Origin: Peptoniphilus ovalis
Lineage (GTDB): Bacteria; Bacillota; Clostridia; Tissierellales; Peptoniphilaceae
Assembly (NCBI RefSeq): GCF_018919265.1
Contig: NZ_JAHLQO010000003.1
Coordinates: 62,001-126,000, forward strand
DNA length: 64,000 nt
Direction of reading: 5' to 3'
Part shown: piece by piece, positions 53,041 through 62,530 of the stretch
Position numbering within the stretch: position 1 is the stretch's first letter
Layout of the letters: each line of letters starts with the position of its first letter
Translations under genes and position numbers: made by a program
The notes under the pieces: generated by a model
Seen by the model: only the letters and a program-made list of their open reading frames with translations
Databases searched by the model: none
Told to the model about the DNA's origin: nothing

Positions 53041-53822
53041 GTTTTAATAAAATAGATTTAATTAGTCATATTAATAGAGCAGAAGATAGAAATGAAATTA
53101 GAAAAATTATAGATAAACTTGAAATAGTTTTAAGAGACCATTCAGTTGAATCTACTGATTTTCTAAATCCTCACGAAATTAATTTGGCGATTTCTGTTTT
53201 AAATAGATTCAAAGATGAAATATCTTACACTATAAGCGGCGGTCACGATTATGCTGAATCAAGTATTATTTACATTTACCAAAGCTATCAACAAGATATT
53301 GATTTTAATGATATAGTTATCTTTAGATTTGAATCAGATGAAAAAATTAAACATGGTGATGTGCTAGGTTCTCTAATTGGCCTTAGCATTGACAGAAGAA
53401 AAATAGGTGATATTTTGGTTGGGAAAAAATTCACTTATTTTTTTGTTAAAAGAGAAATTGCAAACTTTGTAGAAATAAATTTAAATAAAATTTCCAAATA
53501 CAATATTAATTTAGAATTAACAAATAGTGAAGATGAATTAGATCTGCCAGAAAAGGAATACAATTTCAAAAAAATTATTGCCAACTCTTTTAGATTAGAT
53601 AATTTAATTGCAAAAATTTTTAATTTATCTAGATCTAATGTAAAGAAATATATCTCCCAGGAATTAGTTAAGGTAAACTTTTCAGTGGAAACTAGACCTC
53701 ATTTTGAACTTGAAGAGGGAGATTTAGTCTCTGTGAGAAGATATGGAAGATTTAGAGTATTTGAAGTCAAAGGGAATACAAAAAAGGGCAATTTTGTAAT
53801 CGAAATAAGATTAAATAAATAG
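53034..53822 (+). CDS. ylmH: YlmH-type S4-domain RNA-binding protein
   Basis: A 262-residue protein of the YlmH family, encoded beside sepF and linked to division; relatives have been implicated in ribosome rescue. The N-terminal ~170 residues form the YlmH domain (FLNPHEINLAISVLNRF, ISGGHDYAESSI), and the C-terminal S4 RNA-binding domain reads FRLDNLIAKIFNLSRSNVKKYISQELVKVN (about 186-215). The start is TTG 53034 inside the sepF end. lspA follows nine bases later. Confidence 0.92.
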   Translation: MVSFNKIDLISHINRAEDRNEIRKIIDKLEIVLRDHSVESTDFLNPHEINLAISVLNRFKDEISYTISGGHDYAESSIIYIYQSYQQDIDFNDIVIFRFESDEKIKHGDVLGSLIGLSIDRRKIGDILVGKKFTYFFVKREIANFVEINLNKISKYNINLELTNSEDELDLPEKEYNFKKIIANSFRLDNLIAKIFNLSRSNVKKYISQELVKVNFSVETRPHFELEEGDLVSVRRYGRFRVFEVKGNTKKGNFVIEIRLNK

Positions 53823-53830
53823 GAGGAATT

Positions 53831-54310
53831 ATGTTTGTTGCCATTTTTAGCATAATATTAGTTTTAATAGATCAGTTTTCAAAATATCTAGTTAAAACTA
53901 ATTTACAAGGCGAAAGCGAAATAGTTTTAATTAAAGATTTTTTAAGACTCTATTATATTGAAAATAGAGGAGCAGCTTTTGGCATACTTCAAAATTCAAG
54001 AACTCTTTTTGCTATAATTACAGTCATCGTTTTAATAATTTTACTTATATTTTTAATTAAAAATTATAGAAGAATTCCTAAAATTTATTTAATCAGTATA
54101 AGTTTATTAATTGGTGGAACTATTGGAAATTTCATAGATAGAATTAGACTTCACTATGTAATTGATTTTATTAGCATGAAATTTTTTGGATATAATTTTG
54201 CAATTTTTAATTTTGCAGATGTTTTTATTGTTGTTGGAACAATTCTCATTTCTATCGGCATAATACTACATGATAATCCTCCAAGGGAAAATAAAAATGT
54301 ATCAAAATAA
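53831..54310 (+). CDS. lspA: Lipoprotein signal peptidase (signal peptidase II)
   Basis: Membrane aspartyl protease that removes signal peptides from prolipoproteins. The 159-residue protein has four membrane spans and the two catalytic aspartates, Asp103 in GNFIDRI and Asp130 in NFADVFI, plus the conserved IENRGAAFG. ATG 53831 follows TAGGAGG. Its end overlaps rluD by 14 bases; the lspA-rluD pairing is conserved in Firmicutes. The substrates' acyltransferase (Lgt) is not in the window. Confidence 0.98.
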   Translation: MFVAIFSIILVLIDQFSKYLVKTNLQGESEIVLIKDFLRLYYIENRGAAFGILQNSRTLFAIITVIVLIILLIFLIKNYRRIPKIYLISISLLIGGTIGNFIDRIRLHYVIDFISMKFFGYNFAIFNFADVFIVVGTILISIGIILHDNPPRENKNVSK

Positions 54311-55193
54311 TTTTATAGTTTCTTCAAATGATATTGATATAAGACTAGATAGATTTTTAGAAGAAAAACTTCCAATTAATAGATCACAAGTTAAAAAACA
54401 TATCGAAAATGGCAATATTAAACTAAATAATAAAATTGTAAAAGCAGGTTACAAATTAAAGGAAAATGACAAAATCACTGTATCATATGAAGATGAGATA
54501 GTCTTAAAACCTGAAAAAATTGATTTTGATGTTCTTTTTGAAGATGATTATTTAGTAGTAATATCTAAACCACAAGATTTAGTAGTTCATCCTGGAGCTG
54601 GAAATAAATCTAATACTTTAGTTAATGGTCTGCTATATAAATTTAAAGAACTTTCAAATCCCATTGATGAAGATAGACCTGGAATTGTTCATAGACTTGA
54701 TAAAGACACAAGTGGACTTATGGTTATTGCAAAAAAGGATGAAGCCTATTACAAGCTTATTGAAATGTTTAAAAATAGAGAGATTAAAAAAAATTATCTC
54801 GCAATAGTTCATGGTAATATCTATGAAAATTTTGAAATAAATGAACCTATTGGAAGAGACCCTAATAATAGAATTAAAATGAAAGTAATTTCAGAAAATT
54901 CTAAAGAAGCAAGAACAAGTGTAGAAGTTTTAAAAAACTTTGATAAATTTGCTCTTCTAAGTGTAGATTTACACACTGGAAGAACTCATCAAATTAGAGT
55001 TCATCTTTCTTATTACAATCATCCAATAGTTGGAGATTTAGTATATGGCTATAAAAATAAATTTAAAATTGATAAGCAATTATTACATGCATATAAACTT
55101 ACCTTTAATCATCCAATAACTGGAGAAAAATTAGAAATAAAAGATAAGTTTCCAAAAAGATTTGAAGATTTTATAAATAAATATATTGTCTAG
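54297..55193 (+). CDS. rluD: RluD-family 23S rRNA pseudouridine synthase
   Basis: Forms pseudouridine in structured RNA, probably helix 69 of 23S rRNA by RluD homology. The 298-residue protein starts with an S4 domain (IRLDRFLEEKLPINRSQVKKHI, about 13-34), then the catalytic HRLDKDTSGLMVIAK with Asp135, and the closing RTHQIRVHLSYYNHPIVGD. ATG 54297 follows CAAGGGAAAATAAA; an upstream in-frame ATG at 54270 has no site. It overlaps lspA and runs into the flavoprotein gene. Confidence 0.93.
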   Translation: MYQNNFIVSSNDIDIRLDRFLEEKLPINRSQVKKHIENGNIKLNNKIVKAGYKLKENDKITVSYEDEIVLKPEKIDFDVLFEDDYLVVISKPQDLVVHPGAGNKSNTLVNGLLYKFKELSNPIDEDRPGIVHRLDKDTSGLMVIAKKDEAYYKLIEMFKNREIKKNYLAIVHGNIYENFEINEPIGRDPNNRIKMKVISENSKEARTSVEVLKNFDKFALLSVDLHTGRTHQIRVHLSYYNHPIVGDLVYGYKNKFKIDKQLLHAYKLTFNHPITGEKLEIKDKFPKRFEDFINKYIV

Positions 55194-55206
55194 GAGTATG
55201 AGTATA

Positions 55207-56592
55207 TTGAATAAGTACGATGTTATTGTTGTAGGTGCTGGAGCTAGTGGAGTTTTCGCATCTTATGAATTTAAAAAATTGAATACAGATTTAAAAGTTC
55301 TAGTAATTGATAAGGGCAATACTATTTATAAAAGACAGTGCCCAATAAAAACTGGAAAAGTAGACAATTGTATTAATTGCAATCCTTGTAATATTATGAA
55401 TGGTTACGGTGGAGCTGGAACCTTATCCGATGGTAAATACAATATTACTACTGAATTTGGTGGCAATATGCATGATTACATTGGAAGAAAAAAATCTCTT
55501 GAATTAATGGAATATGTAGATTCAGTATTATGTAAATTTGATGGTGGTGAATCTAAATTATACCAAACAAAAAATTCAGATTTAAAAACAGTTGCATTAA
55601 AGCACGACCTTCATTTACTAGATGCTAAAGTTAGGCATTTTGGAACAGATAGAAATGTTAAAATCTTAGAAAAAATCTATGAATGGACTAAAGATAAAGT
55701 CGATGTTTTATTTAACACAACAATTGTAGATATCGAAAAAGATAAAGAATTCAAATTAATTAGTGATAAGGGAGAAACTTTTACTTGCGACAAATTAGTT
55801 CTCGCATCAGGTAGAAGTGGATCTAAATGGATTTCGAAAATTTGCGATAAATTTAATATTAAATTATTTTCTAATCAGGTTGATATAGGAGTGAGAGTTG
55901 AACTACCTGCTGAAGTTTTTAAACACATTACAGATGCAGTCTATGAATCAAAAATTGTTTATCAAACAAAGGAATACAATGATTTAGTAAGAACTTTTTG
56001 TATGAATCCCTATGGTCAGGTTGTAGCTGAAAATACAAATGGAATAATTACTGTAAATGGTCATTCCTACTCAGATGAAAGTCTTCATTCTGAAAATACG
56101 AATTTTGCTCTTCTTGTAAGCAATACTTTCACTGAACCATTTAAAGATTCTAATGAATACGGCGAATCTATTGCTAAACTAAGCAATATGCTAGGTGGCG
56201 GAGTCCTCCTTCAAAGATTTGGAGATTTAAAAAAGGGAAGAAGATCTGATAAAAGAAGAATGGCAAAATGTTTTACAGAACCAACATTAAAGGCAACACC
56301 AGGTGATTTATCACTTGTAATACCTAAAAGACAATTAGACTCTATTATCGAAATGATTTATGCACTTGATAAGATAGCTCCAGGTACTGCAAATGATGAT
56401 ACTTTGCTTTATGGAGTTGAGGTCAAATTCTATAACTCAAAGGTGGAAACAGATAATAATTTTGAAACTTCAGTAGAAGGCTTATTTGTAGTAGGAGATG
56501 GAGCTGGCTCAACACATTCATTATCACAAGCCTCTGCTTGCGGAGTTTATGTTGCAAGATATCTAAATGAAATTTTAAGTAAGAGTATGTAA
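55207..56592 (+). CDS. COG2509-type FAD-dependent oxidoreductase
   Basis: A 461-residue uncharacterised flavoprotein dehydrogenase. It has the N-terminal dinucleotide motif VVGAGASGVFAS (about 9-19), four Cys at 45, 55, 58 and 61 (CPIKTGKVDNC, CNPC) suited to an Fe-S or disulfide site, GYGGAGTLSDGKYN, VLASGRSGSKW and the C-terminal FAD-binding GLFVVGDGAGSTHSLSQA. Relatives are named only as FAD-dependent dehydrogenases. I prefer TTG 55207, ten bases after TAGGAG; ATG 55198 is too close to that site. A terminator overlaps its stop codon. Confidence 0.88.
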   Translation: MNKYDVIVVGAGASGVFASYEFKKLNTDLKVLVIDKGNTIYKRQCPIKTGKVDNCINCNPCNIMNGYGGAGTLSDGKYNITTEFGGNMHDYIGRKKSLELMEYVDSVLCKFDGGESKLYQTKNSDLKTVALKHDLHLLDAKVRHFGTDRNVKILEKIYEWTKDKVDVLFNTTIVDIEKDKEFKLISDKGETFTCDKLVLASGRSGSKWISKICDKFNIKLFSNQVDIGVRVELPAEVFKHITDAVYESKIVYQTKEYNDLVRTFCMNPYGQVVAENTNGIITVNGHSYSDESLHSENTNFALLVSNTFTEPFKDSNEYGESIAKLSNMLGGGVLLQRFGDLKKGRRSDKRRMAKCFTEPTLKATPGDLSLVIPKRQLDSIIEMIYALDKIAPGTANDDTLLYGVEVKFYNSKVETDNNFETSVEGLFVVGDGAGSTHSLSQASACGVYVARYLNEILSKSM

Positions 56593-56610
56593 ATAGCATA
56601 CTCTTTTATT
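56581..56610 (+). terminator. Terminator overlapping the flavoprotein gene end
   Basis: AAGAGTATG and CATACTCTT form a perfect 9-bp stem with the TAA stop codon in the loop, followed by a T-rich tail. Confidence 0.88.
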
Positions 56611-56638
56611 GATATAGACCCAACTTTTCATGTATAAT
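56609..56638 (+). promoter_or_regulatory. Promoter of the miaB-mutS-mutL-miaA operon
   Basis: TTGATA, 18-base spacer, TATAAT. The -10 lies over an in-frame upstream ATG (56630), so miaB must start further on. Confidence 0.65.
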
Positions 56639-56662
56639 AATATGAATGAAACGAGGAATTTG

Positions 56663-58063
56663 ATGGAAAATAATGATTTAATTAAAGATATAAAGACTAA
56701 TGTCAATGAATATATAGCAAATATTAAAGAAAATATAGACGACAAAAAAGCCTTAGTCATAACTCATGGATGCCAAATGAATGAACATGATTCAGAAAAA
56801 ATCACCTGGCTTCTAGAAAAGATGGGCTACAGCTTTGTAAATGAAATTGAAGAAGCTGATTTTATAATCGTTAATACTTGTTCTGTAAGACATTCTGCAG
56901 AGGACAAAGTCTATGGTCAGCTTGGCAATCTTAAAAACTTAAAAAACAGAAAGAAAAATTTAAAAATTGCAGTTTGTGGCTGCATGATGCAAAGAAAAGA
57001 ATCAAGAGATTATGTAATAGAAAAATTTCCCAATGTAGATATTATTTTTGGTACAAACAATATTTGGAAGCTACCTGAATTAATTTATTCATCCTATAAT
57101 GGCAAAAAATTGTCAATTGATATCGAAGATAATCCAGTTAGTATAGATGATGAATTAGGTGCAAATAGATTATATTCATTTAAATCTTATGTGAATATAA
57201 TGTATGGATGCAACAACTTCTGTTCATATTGTATAGTTCCTTACACTAGAGGTAGAGAAACTAGTAGAAGACCTGGAGAAATTTTAAGAGAAATTGAAAA
57301 TCTCGCTAAAAATGGAACAAAAGAAGTGACACTTCTAGGTCAAAATGTAAATTCTTATGGTAAAAACTTTGAAAATGGATATGCATTTTATAATCTGCTT
57401 GAAGAAATAAATGAAATAAAAGGGATCGAAAGAATTAGATTTATGACATCTCATCCTAAAGATATATCAGATGAATTGATTTATTCTTTCAAAAATCTTG
57501 ATAAGTTATCTAATTTCTTACACCTTCCTGTTCAAGCAGGGTCTTCAAGGGTTTTAAAATTAATGAATAGAAAATACACAAAAGAAGATTATCTAAGAAA
57601 AATAGATAAAATAAAGTCTGTAAATCCAGATATCGCACTTTCTACTGATTTAATGGTAGGTTTTCCTGGAGAAACAGAGGAGGATTTTGCAGATACTTTG
57701 GATTTAGCAAAAAAAGTTGAATATGATACTTCCTTTACTTTTATATATTCAATTAGAGAAAATACTCCTGCCGCAAATAGGCCTGATCAAGTGCCTGATA
57801 AAGTTAAGCATGAGAGATTCGAGAGATTGCTAGATGTACTTTATCCTATTCAAGAAAAGAAAAATAAAGCTTTTATAGATAAAACTGTAGATGTATTAGT
57901 TGAAGATGTCTCTAAGAAAGATAACGAAAATGTAAGTGGTAGAACTGATGAATTTAAGTTAGTTAATTTTAAAGGTAGCAAAGACGATATAGGTAAAATC
58001 CTTAAAGTTAAAATTAATAATGCAAATAGTTTTTCATTAGCAGGTGAGAAAATTGAATCGTGA
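56663..58063 (+). CDS. miaB: tRNA-2-methylthio-N6-dimethylallyladenosine synthase MiaB
   Basis: Radical SAM methylthiotransferase that adds the methylthio group to i6A37 made by MiaA, whose gene closes this operon. The 466-residue protein has the N-terminal cluster cysteines (GCQMN at Cys37, NTCSVR, CGCM), the radical SAM motif CNNFCSYC with Cys183, Cys187 and Cys190, and a C-terminal TRAM domain. The start is ATG 56663, six bases after ACGAGG; earlier ATGs lie in the promoter. mutS overlaps its end by 11 bases. Confidence 0.96.
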   Translation: MENNDLIKDIKTNVNEYIANIKENIDDKKALVITHGCQMNEHDSEKITWLLEKMGYSFVNEIEEADFIIVNTCSVRHSAEDKVYGQLGNLKNLKNRKKNLKIAVCGCMMQRKESRDYVIEKFPNVDIIFGTNNIWKLPELIYSSYNGKKLSIDIEDNPVSIDDELGANRLYSFKSYVNIMYGCNNFCSYCIVPYTRGRETSRRPGEILREIENLAKNGTKEVTLLGQNVNSYGKNFENGYAFYNLLEEINEIKGIERIRFMTSHPKDISDELIYSFKNLDKLSNFLHLPVQAGSSRVLKLMNRKYTKEDYLRKIDKIKSVNPDIALSTDLMVGFPGETEEDFADTLDLAKKVEYDTSFTFIYSIRENTPAANRPDQVPDKVKHERFERLLDVLYPIQEKKNKAFIDKTVDVLVEDVSKKDNENVSGRTDEFKLVNFKGSKDDIGKILKVKINNANSFSLAGEKIES

Positions 58064-60671
58064 AAAATTAACCCCAATGATGCAACAATATCTTGAAGTT
58101 AAAGATGAAAACCCAGATGCTATTTTATTTTTTAGATTGGGTGATTTTTATGAAATGTTTTTTGATGATGCGATTACGGCATCTCGAGAACTTGAACTAA
58201 CTTTAACTAGAAGAAGTGCTGGGCTTGAAGAAAAGGCACCTATGTGTGGTGTTCCATACCATGTTGCATCAGGTTATATTTCAAAACTAATAGATAAAGG
58301 ATATAAAGTTGCAATTTGTGATCAAGTCGAAGACCCTAAAGAAGCAAAGGGTATAGTAAAAAGAGAGGTCACTCAAATTATAACTCCTGGAACTTTTATA
58401 GATAATGAATATATTAGAAAAGATATAAATAATTATCTCTTGGCAATTTATATAGATGGTTATTATTTAAATTTAACTTATTCAGATTATTCAACTGGAG
58501 AAATATACTTTACAGAAAAAACTTTCTTATCTAAAGAAGAACTTATAAATTTTATAAAAAATGAAATTTATAGAATAAGCCCTAATGAAGTTTTAATTAA
58601 TAATAATGAAAATATAGAAATTCACAAAATTTTAGAGTCAAATAATATTTTTATAAATTCTTATGAACCAGAAAATATTAAAAATGCTGATATTTTTAAA
58701 GATTTTAATGATTTTTTCAGCACCGAGTTTAAAGATAATTTAAAAAAAGTAATAAAAAATAATAATTTTAGCGACATTACATCTTTAAAAAAACTCTTAC
58801 AATATCTGATAATCACACAAAAAGTTAATCTAAGTCATATTAATAAATTAAATTATTATGATAATTTTAAGTTTTTAGTGTTAGATGAAAATTCTAAAAG
58901 AACTCTAGAACTCACTAAAGGTCTTAATACATTTAGTAAGAAAGAATCATTACTAGAAATCTTAGATAGATGTAATACTTCAATGGGATCAAGAAAACTA
59001 AAAAAATGGGTTGAAAGTCCTCTTATTAATCGTGAAAAAATTATAGAAAGACAAGATTTAATCGAATCTTTCACTAAGAACCTATTACTTCAATACAAGT
59101 TAGATAAATTATTAAAAGAAGTTTATGATATAGAAAGACTTGTTGTCAAGATTTCAAACGGTACTATTAATCCAAGAGAAATCTATTCTTTGAAGAACAC
59201 TATCAATAATTCCATTGAAATTAAAGATATTTTAGAAAATGAAAATGATAGATTAAAAGAATTTTCTAGAAATATTATTAACTTAAGTGAAATTTCTCAA
59301 AACATTGATGAAATATTAATTGACAATCCTCCAGTCGTAATTGAAGAAAATAGAATTATAAAAAGAGAATATTCTAAAGAACTAGATGAGCTCTTTGAAA
59401 TAGCAACAGAAGGTAAAAATTGGCTTTTAGATTTTGAAAACAAAGAAAGACAAAAAACTGGAATTAAAAATCTAAAAGTTAAACACAATAAAATCTTAGG
59501 ATTCTTTATTGAGGTTACTAAGTCTAATTTAGATAGCGTACCCGATGAGTATATTAGAAAACAAACATTGGTCGGATCTGAAAGATATTTTTCTTTAAAG
59601 CTAAAAGAAACTGAAGATAAAATAATTGGCTCAAAAGATAGAGCATTAGATTTACAATCTCATATTTACAACAATCTCAAAAATAGTATAAAAGATGAAA
59701 TTTACAAAATACAAATTTTAGCTAATAAATTATCTGAACTTGACTCACTTATTTCACTTTCAAAAGTTGCTATATCAAATAATTATGTGAGACCTAATAT
59801 AAATGAAGAAGGATTTATTGAAATTAAAAATGGAAGACATCCAATTGTAGAGTCTTATTTAAAAGATGACTTCTTTGTACCTAATGATACATTTATCGAT
59901 AATAAAGAAAATATGATTCACATAATAACTGGCCCTAATATGGCTGGTAAATCTACATATATGAGACAAGTTGCTCTTATCACAATAATGGCTCATATAG
60001 GCTCTTTTGTGCCTTGTGATAGTGCAAATATTTCAATAGTAGATAGAATCTTTACAAGAATAGGAGCAAGCGATAATCTAGCAAAAGGTCAATCAACTTT
60101 TATGGTTGAGATGCAAGAAGTTGCGAATATTATTGACAATTCAACTGAAAAATCCTTATTGATACTGGATGAAGTGGGAAGAGGAACAAGTACTTTCGAT
60201 GGACTGGCTATTGCCAATGCTATTATTGAGTATATCGCAGAAAATATTAAAGCTAAGACACTTTTTGCAACTCATTACCACGAATTAGTTCATCTTGAAG
60301 ATAAATACGATACTATTACTAACTTAACGATAGCAGTCGATAAACAGGACGATGATATTATATTTTTAAGAAAAATTATTAAAGGATTTACAAATAATTC
60401 TTATGGTATTGATGTTGCTAGACTTGCAGGAATCGATGAAAGTATAATAAATCGAGCAAAATTTATACTTGATATTATTGAAGACGAAAATAAAAACATA
60501 AGTATTAATATTGATAATTCGAATAATATAGATAATCATCCAACTAAAGAAAATACTGAATTAAATAAACTAGTGGATAAAATCAAAAATATTGATATAT
60601 TAGAGGTAAATCCACTTCAAGCTTTTAATATTTTAAATGAAATCATAGAAAAATTGAGGGATGTAAAATGA
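58053..60671 (+). CDS. mutS: DNA mismatch repair protein MutS
   Basis: Mismatch-recognition ATPase. The 872-residue protein begins at TTG 58053 (ribosome site CAGGTGA; an in-frame GTG at 58044 is inside it). The mismatch-stacking Phe and Glu are visible in GDFYEMF (Phe32, Glu34); domains II-IV follow, then Walker A GPNMAGKS (627-634), the Walker B/LLILDEVGRGTSTFDG block and ATHYHELVHLE. The C-terminal tail shows no obvious beta-clamp motif. It is coupled to mutL by a four-base overlap. Confidence 0.98.
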   Translation: MNREKLTPMMQQYLEVKDENPDAILFFRLGDFYEMFFDDAITASRELELTLTRRSAGLEEKAPMCGVPYHVASGYISKLIDKGYKVAICDQVEDPKEAKGIVKREVTQIITPGTFIDNEYIRKDINNYLLAIYIDGYYLNLTYSDYSTGEIYFTEKTFLSKEELINFIKNEIYRISPNEVLINNNENIEIHKILESNNIFINSYEPENIKNADIFKDFNDFFSTEFKDNLKKVIKNNNFSDITSLKKLLQYLIITQKVNLSHINKLNYYDNFKFLVLDENSKRTLELTKGLNTFSKKESLLEILDRCNTSMGSRKLKKWVESPLINREKIIERQDLIESFTKNLLLQYKLDKLLKEVYDIERLVVKISNGTINPREIYSLKNTINNSIEIKDILENENDRLKEFSRNIINLSEISQNIDEILIDNPPVVIEENRIIKREYSKELDELFEIATEGKNWLLDFENKERQKTGIKNLKVKHNKILGFFIEVTKSNLDSVPDEYIRKQTLVGSERYFSLKLKETEDKIIGSKDRALDLQSHIYNNLKNSIKDEIYKIQILANKLSELDSLISLSKVAISNNYVRPNINEEGFIEIKNGRHPIVESYLKDDFFVPNDTFIDNKENMIHIITGPNMAGKSTYMRQVALITIMAHIGSFVPCDSANISIVDRIFTRIGASDNLAKGQSTFMVEMQEVANIIDNSTEKSLLILDEVGRGTSTFDGLAIANAIIEYIAENIKAKTLFATHYHELVHLEDKYDTITNLTIAVDKQDDDIIFLRKIIKGFTNNSYGIDVARLAGIDESIINRAKFILDIIEDENKNISINIDNSNNIDNHPTKENTELNKLVDKIKNIDILEVNPLQAFNILNEIIEKLRDVK

Positions 60672-62530
60672 GTATAAAGCTTTTAGATGAATCAACAATT
60701 TCAAAAATTGCTGCCGGAGAAATAATTGAAAATCCTGCTTCTATTGTCAAAGAACTTGTTGAAAATTCTATAGATGCTAAAGCTGACAATATAATAATTG
60801 AAATTAAGGGAAGCAGTACTGACTTCATTAAAATTACTGACAATGGATGTGGATTTAATGAAGAAGATTTAGAAATTGCATTTCTTAGACATTCTACATC
60901 AAAGCTTGAAACTATAGATGATTTGCAAAAAATTAGAACTCTAGGATTTAGGGGAGAAGCTCTTGCAAGTATTGCAAATATCTCTAAAATAAAGCTCATG
61001 ACTAAAACAAATAATGACTTAGCTGGAACTTCAATTCTAATTGAAAATGGAAAGATTATAAAAAAGAATAAAATAGGAATGCCTAAGGGTACTACTTTTA
61101 TTGTTACTGATGTATTTTACAATACTCCTGTCAGAAAAAAATTTTTAAAAAAAGATAAAACTGAAATAAATAATATTATTGACCTAGTTCAAAAAATTGC
61201 CCTTAGTAACATCTATGTAAAATTCACATTAATTAAAGATGGAAAAATTATTATCGATACTAATAAAGATTCAAATACAATAAATAGAATTTACAGTATC
61301 CTTGGATCTGAAATTGCATCTTCTCTAAATGAAGGCAAATTTAAATCTGAAACTTATGATATAAAAGGTTACTTTTCAAATAATAAATTATTTAGATCAA
61401 ATAGAGATAGTCAGTATATTTTTATTAATGGAAGATATATTAGAAACCTTAATATTTCAAAAGCTATAGAAAGTAAGTATCATTCTTTAATTCCTTTAAA
61501 TAGATATCCATGCTTTGTGCTTTATATAGTAATTGACCCCTCGCTAATTGATGTAAATATTCATCCAAAGAAAAATGAAGTTAAAATTTCTGATGAAAGA
61601 ATGATACTTGCTATACTCTCAGAAATCGTAGAAGATGTAATTTACCCTAATAGAAGCATTAGAGAAATTGATTTTAAAGAGGAAAAAGAAGTTTTAAATG
61701 TTTTTGATATTTTTAACTCAGACGATTTAGAAGATAAAAAAATATCTAATTCTTATAATAGTGCCTATGAAGATAAATCATTTAATATCGAAGAAAGTGT
61801 AACTGATTATTCTTCAGTATTAGAAAGAGAAGATAAAAATATTTATTACTATAATGATGAAAATATTGTTAAAAGTGAAAACCAAGAATTCAATGAAAAT
61901 GAAGATATTAATTTCTTAAAACACTTAAATGAAAGTAAAATTGACGAGAGATTATTTAATACAAGAATTGTAGGAGTTCTTTTTAAAACTTATATACTGT
62001 TAGAAAATCAAAGGGATGGAATTTGTTATATAGTTGATCAACACGCAGCTCATGAGAGAGTAAATTATGAAAAATACTTAGATATGTATCTAAATAAAAG
62101 TATTAACTCTCAGATACTTTTAAAACCTGAAATAATTCAGCTCAATCAATTGGAATTTGATAAACTTCAGAATTATTTAGAAATTTTTGAAAAGCTAGGA
62201 TTTAAAATTGAAAACTTTGGAGATAATGAGGTTGTTTTAAGAGAAGTTCCAATGATATTCGGTCTACCAACTTATGTTGATTTTATTAGAGATATTATAG
62301 ATTCATTAGACAAAAATATTTCATCAAATTATGAAGCTGATTTATATAAAATTATGAAAAAAGCTTGTAAAGCCTCAGTCAAATCAGGCGATAAACTTTC
62401 TAACTTGGAGATTGAAGAATTAATAAAGAGTCTTAAAAATTGTGACAATCCTTATACTTGTCCTCACGGAAGACCAACTATTATAGAAGTTTCAATTTCA
62501 ACTATTGCAAAATTATTTTTGAGGGAATAA
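60668..62530 (+). CDS. mutL: DNA mismatch repair protein MutL
   Basis: Mismatch-repair ATPase and latent endonuclease. The 620-residue protein shows the GHKL N-terminal ATPase (ENSIDAKADNI, DNGCGF, TLGFRGEAL), a flexible acidic linker (about 335-415), and a C-terminal endonuclease domain with DQHAAHERVNYEKY (the DQHAxxExxxxE metal motif) and CPHGRPT. So, as in other bacteria lacking MutH, it should nick DNA itself. It is coupled to mutS upstream and abuts miaA. Confidence 0.98.
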   Translation: MSIKLLDESTISKIAAGEIIENPASIVKELVENSIDAKADNIIIEIKGSSTDFIKITDNGCGFNEEDLEIAFLRHSTSKLETIDDLQKIRTLGFRGEALASIANISKIKLMTKTNNDLAGTSILIENGKIIKKNKIGMPKGTTFIVTDVFYNTPVRKKFLKKDKTEINNIIDLVQKIALSNIYVKFTLIKDGKIIIDTNKDSNTINRIYSILGSEIASSLNEGKFKSETYDIKGYFSNNKLFRSNRDSQYIFINGRYIRNLNISKAIESKYHSLIPLNRYPCFVLYIVIDPSLIDVNIHPKKNEVKISDERMILAILSEIVEDVIYPNRSIREIDFKEEKEVLNVFDIFNSDDLEDKKISNSYNSAYEDKSFNIEESVTDYSSVLEREDKNIYYYNDENIVKSENQEFNENEDINFLKHLNESKIDERLFNTRIVGVLFKTYILLENQRDGICYIVDQHAAHERVNYEKYLDMYLNKSINSQILLKPEIIQLNQLEFDKLQNYLEIFEKLGFKIENFGDNEVVLREVPMIFGLPTYVDFIRDIIDSLDKNISSNYEADLYKIMKKACKASVKSGDKLSNLEIEELIKSLKNCDNPYTCPHGRPTIIEVSISTIAKLFLRE

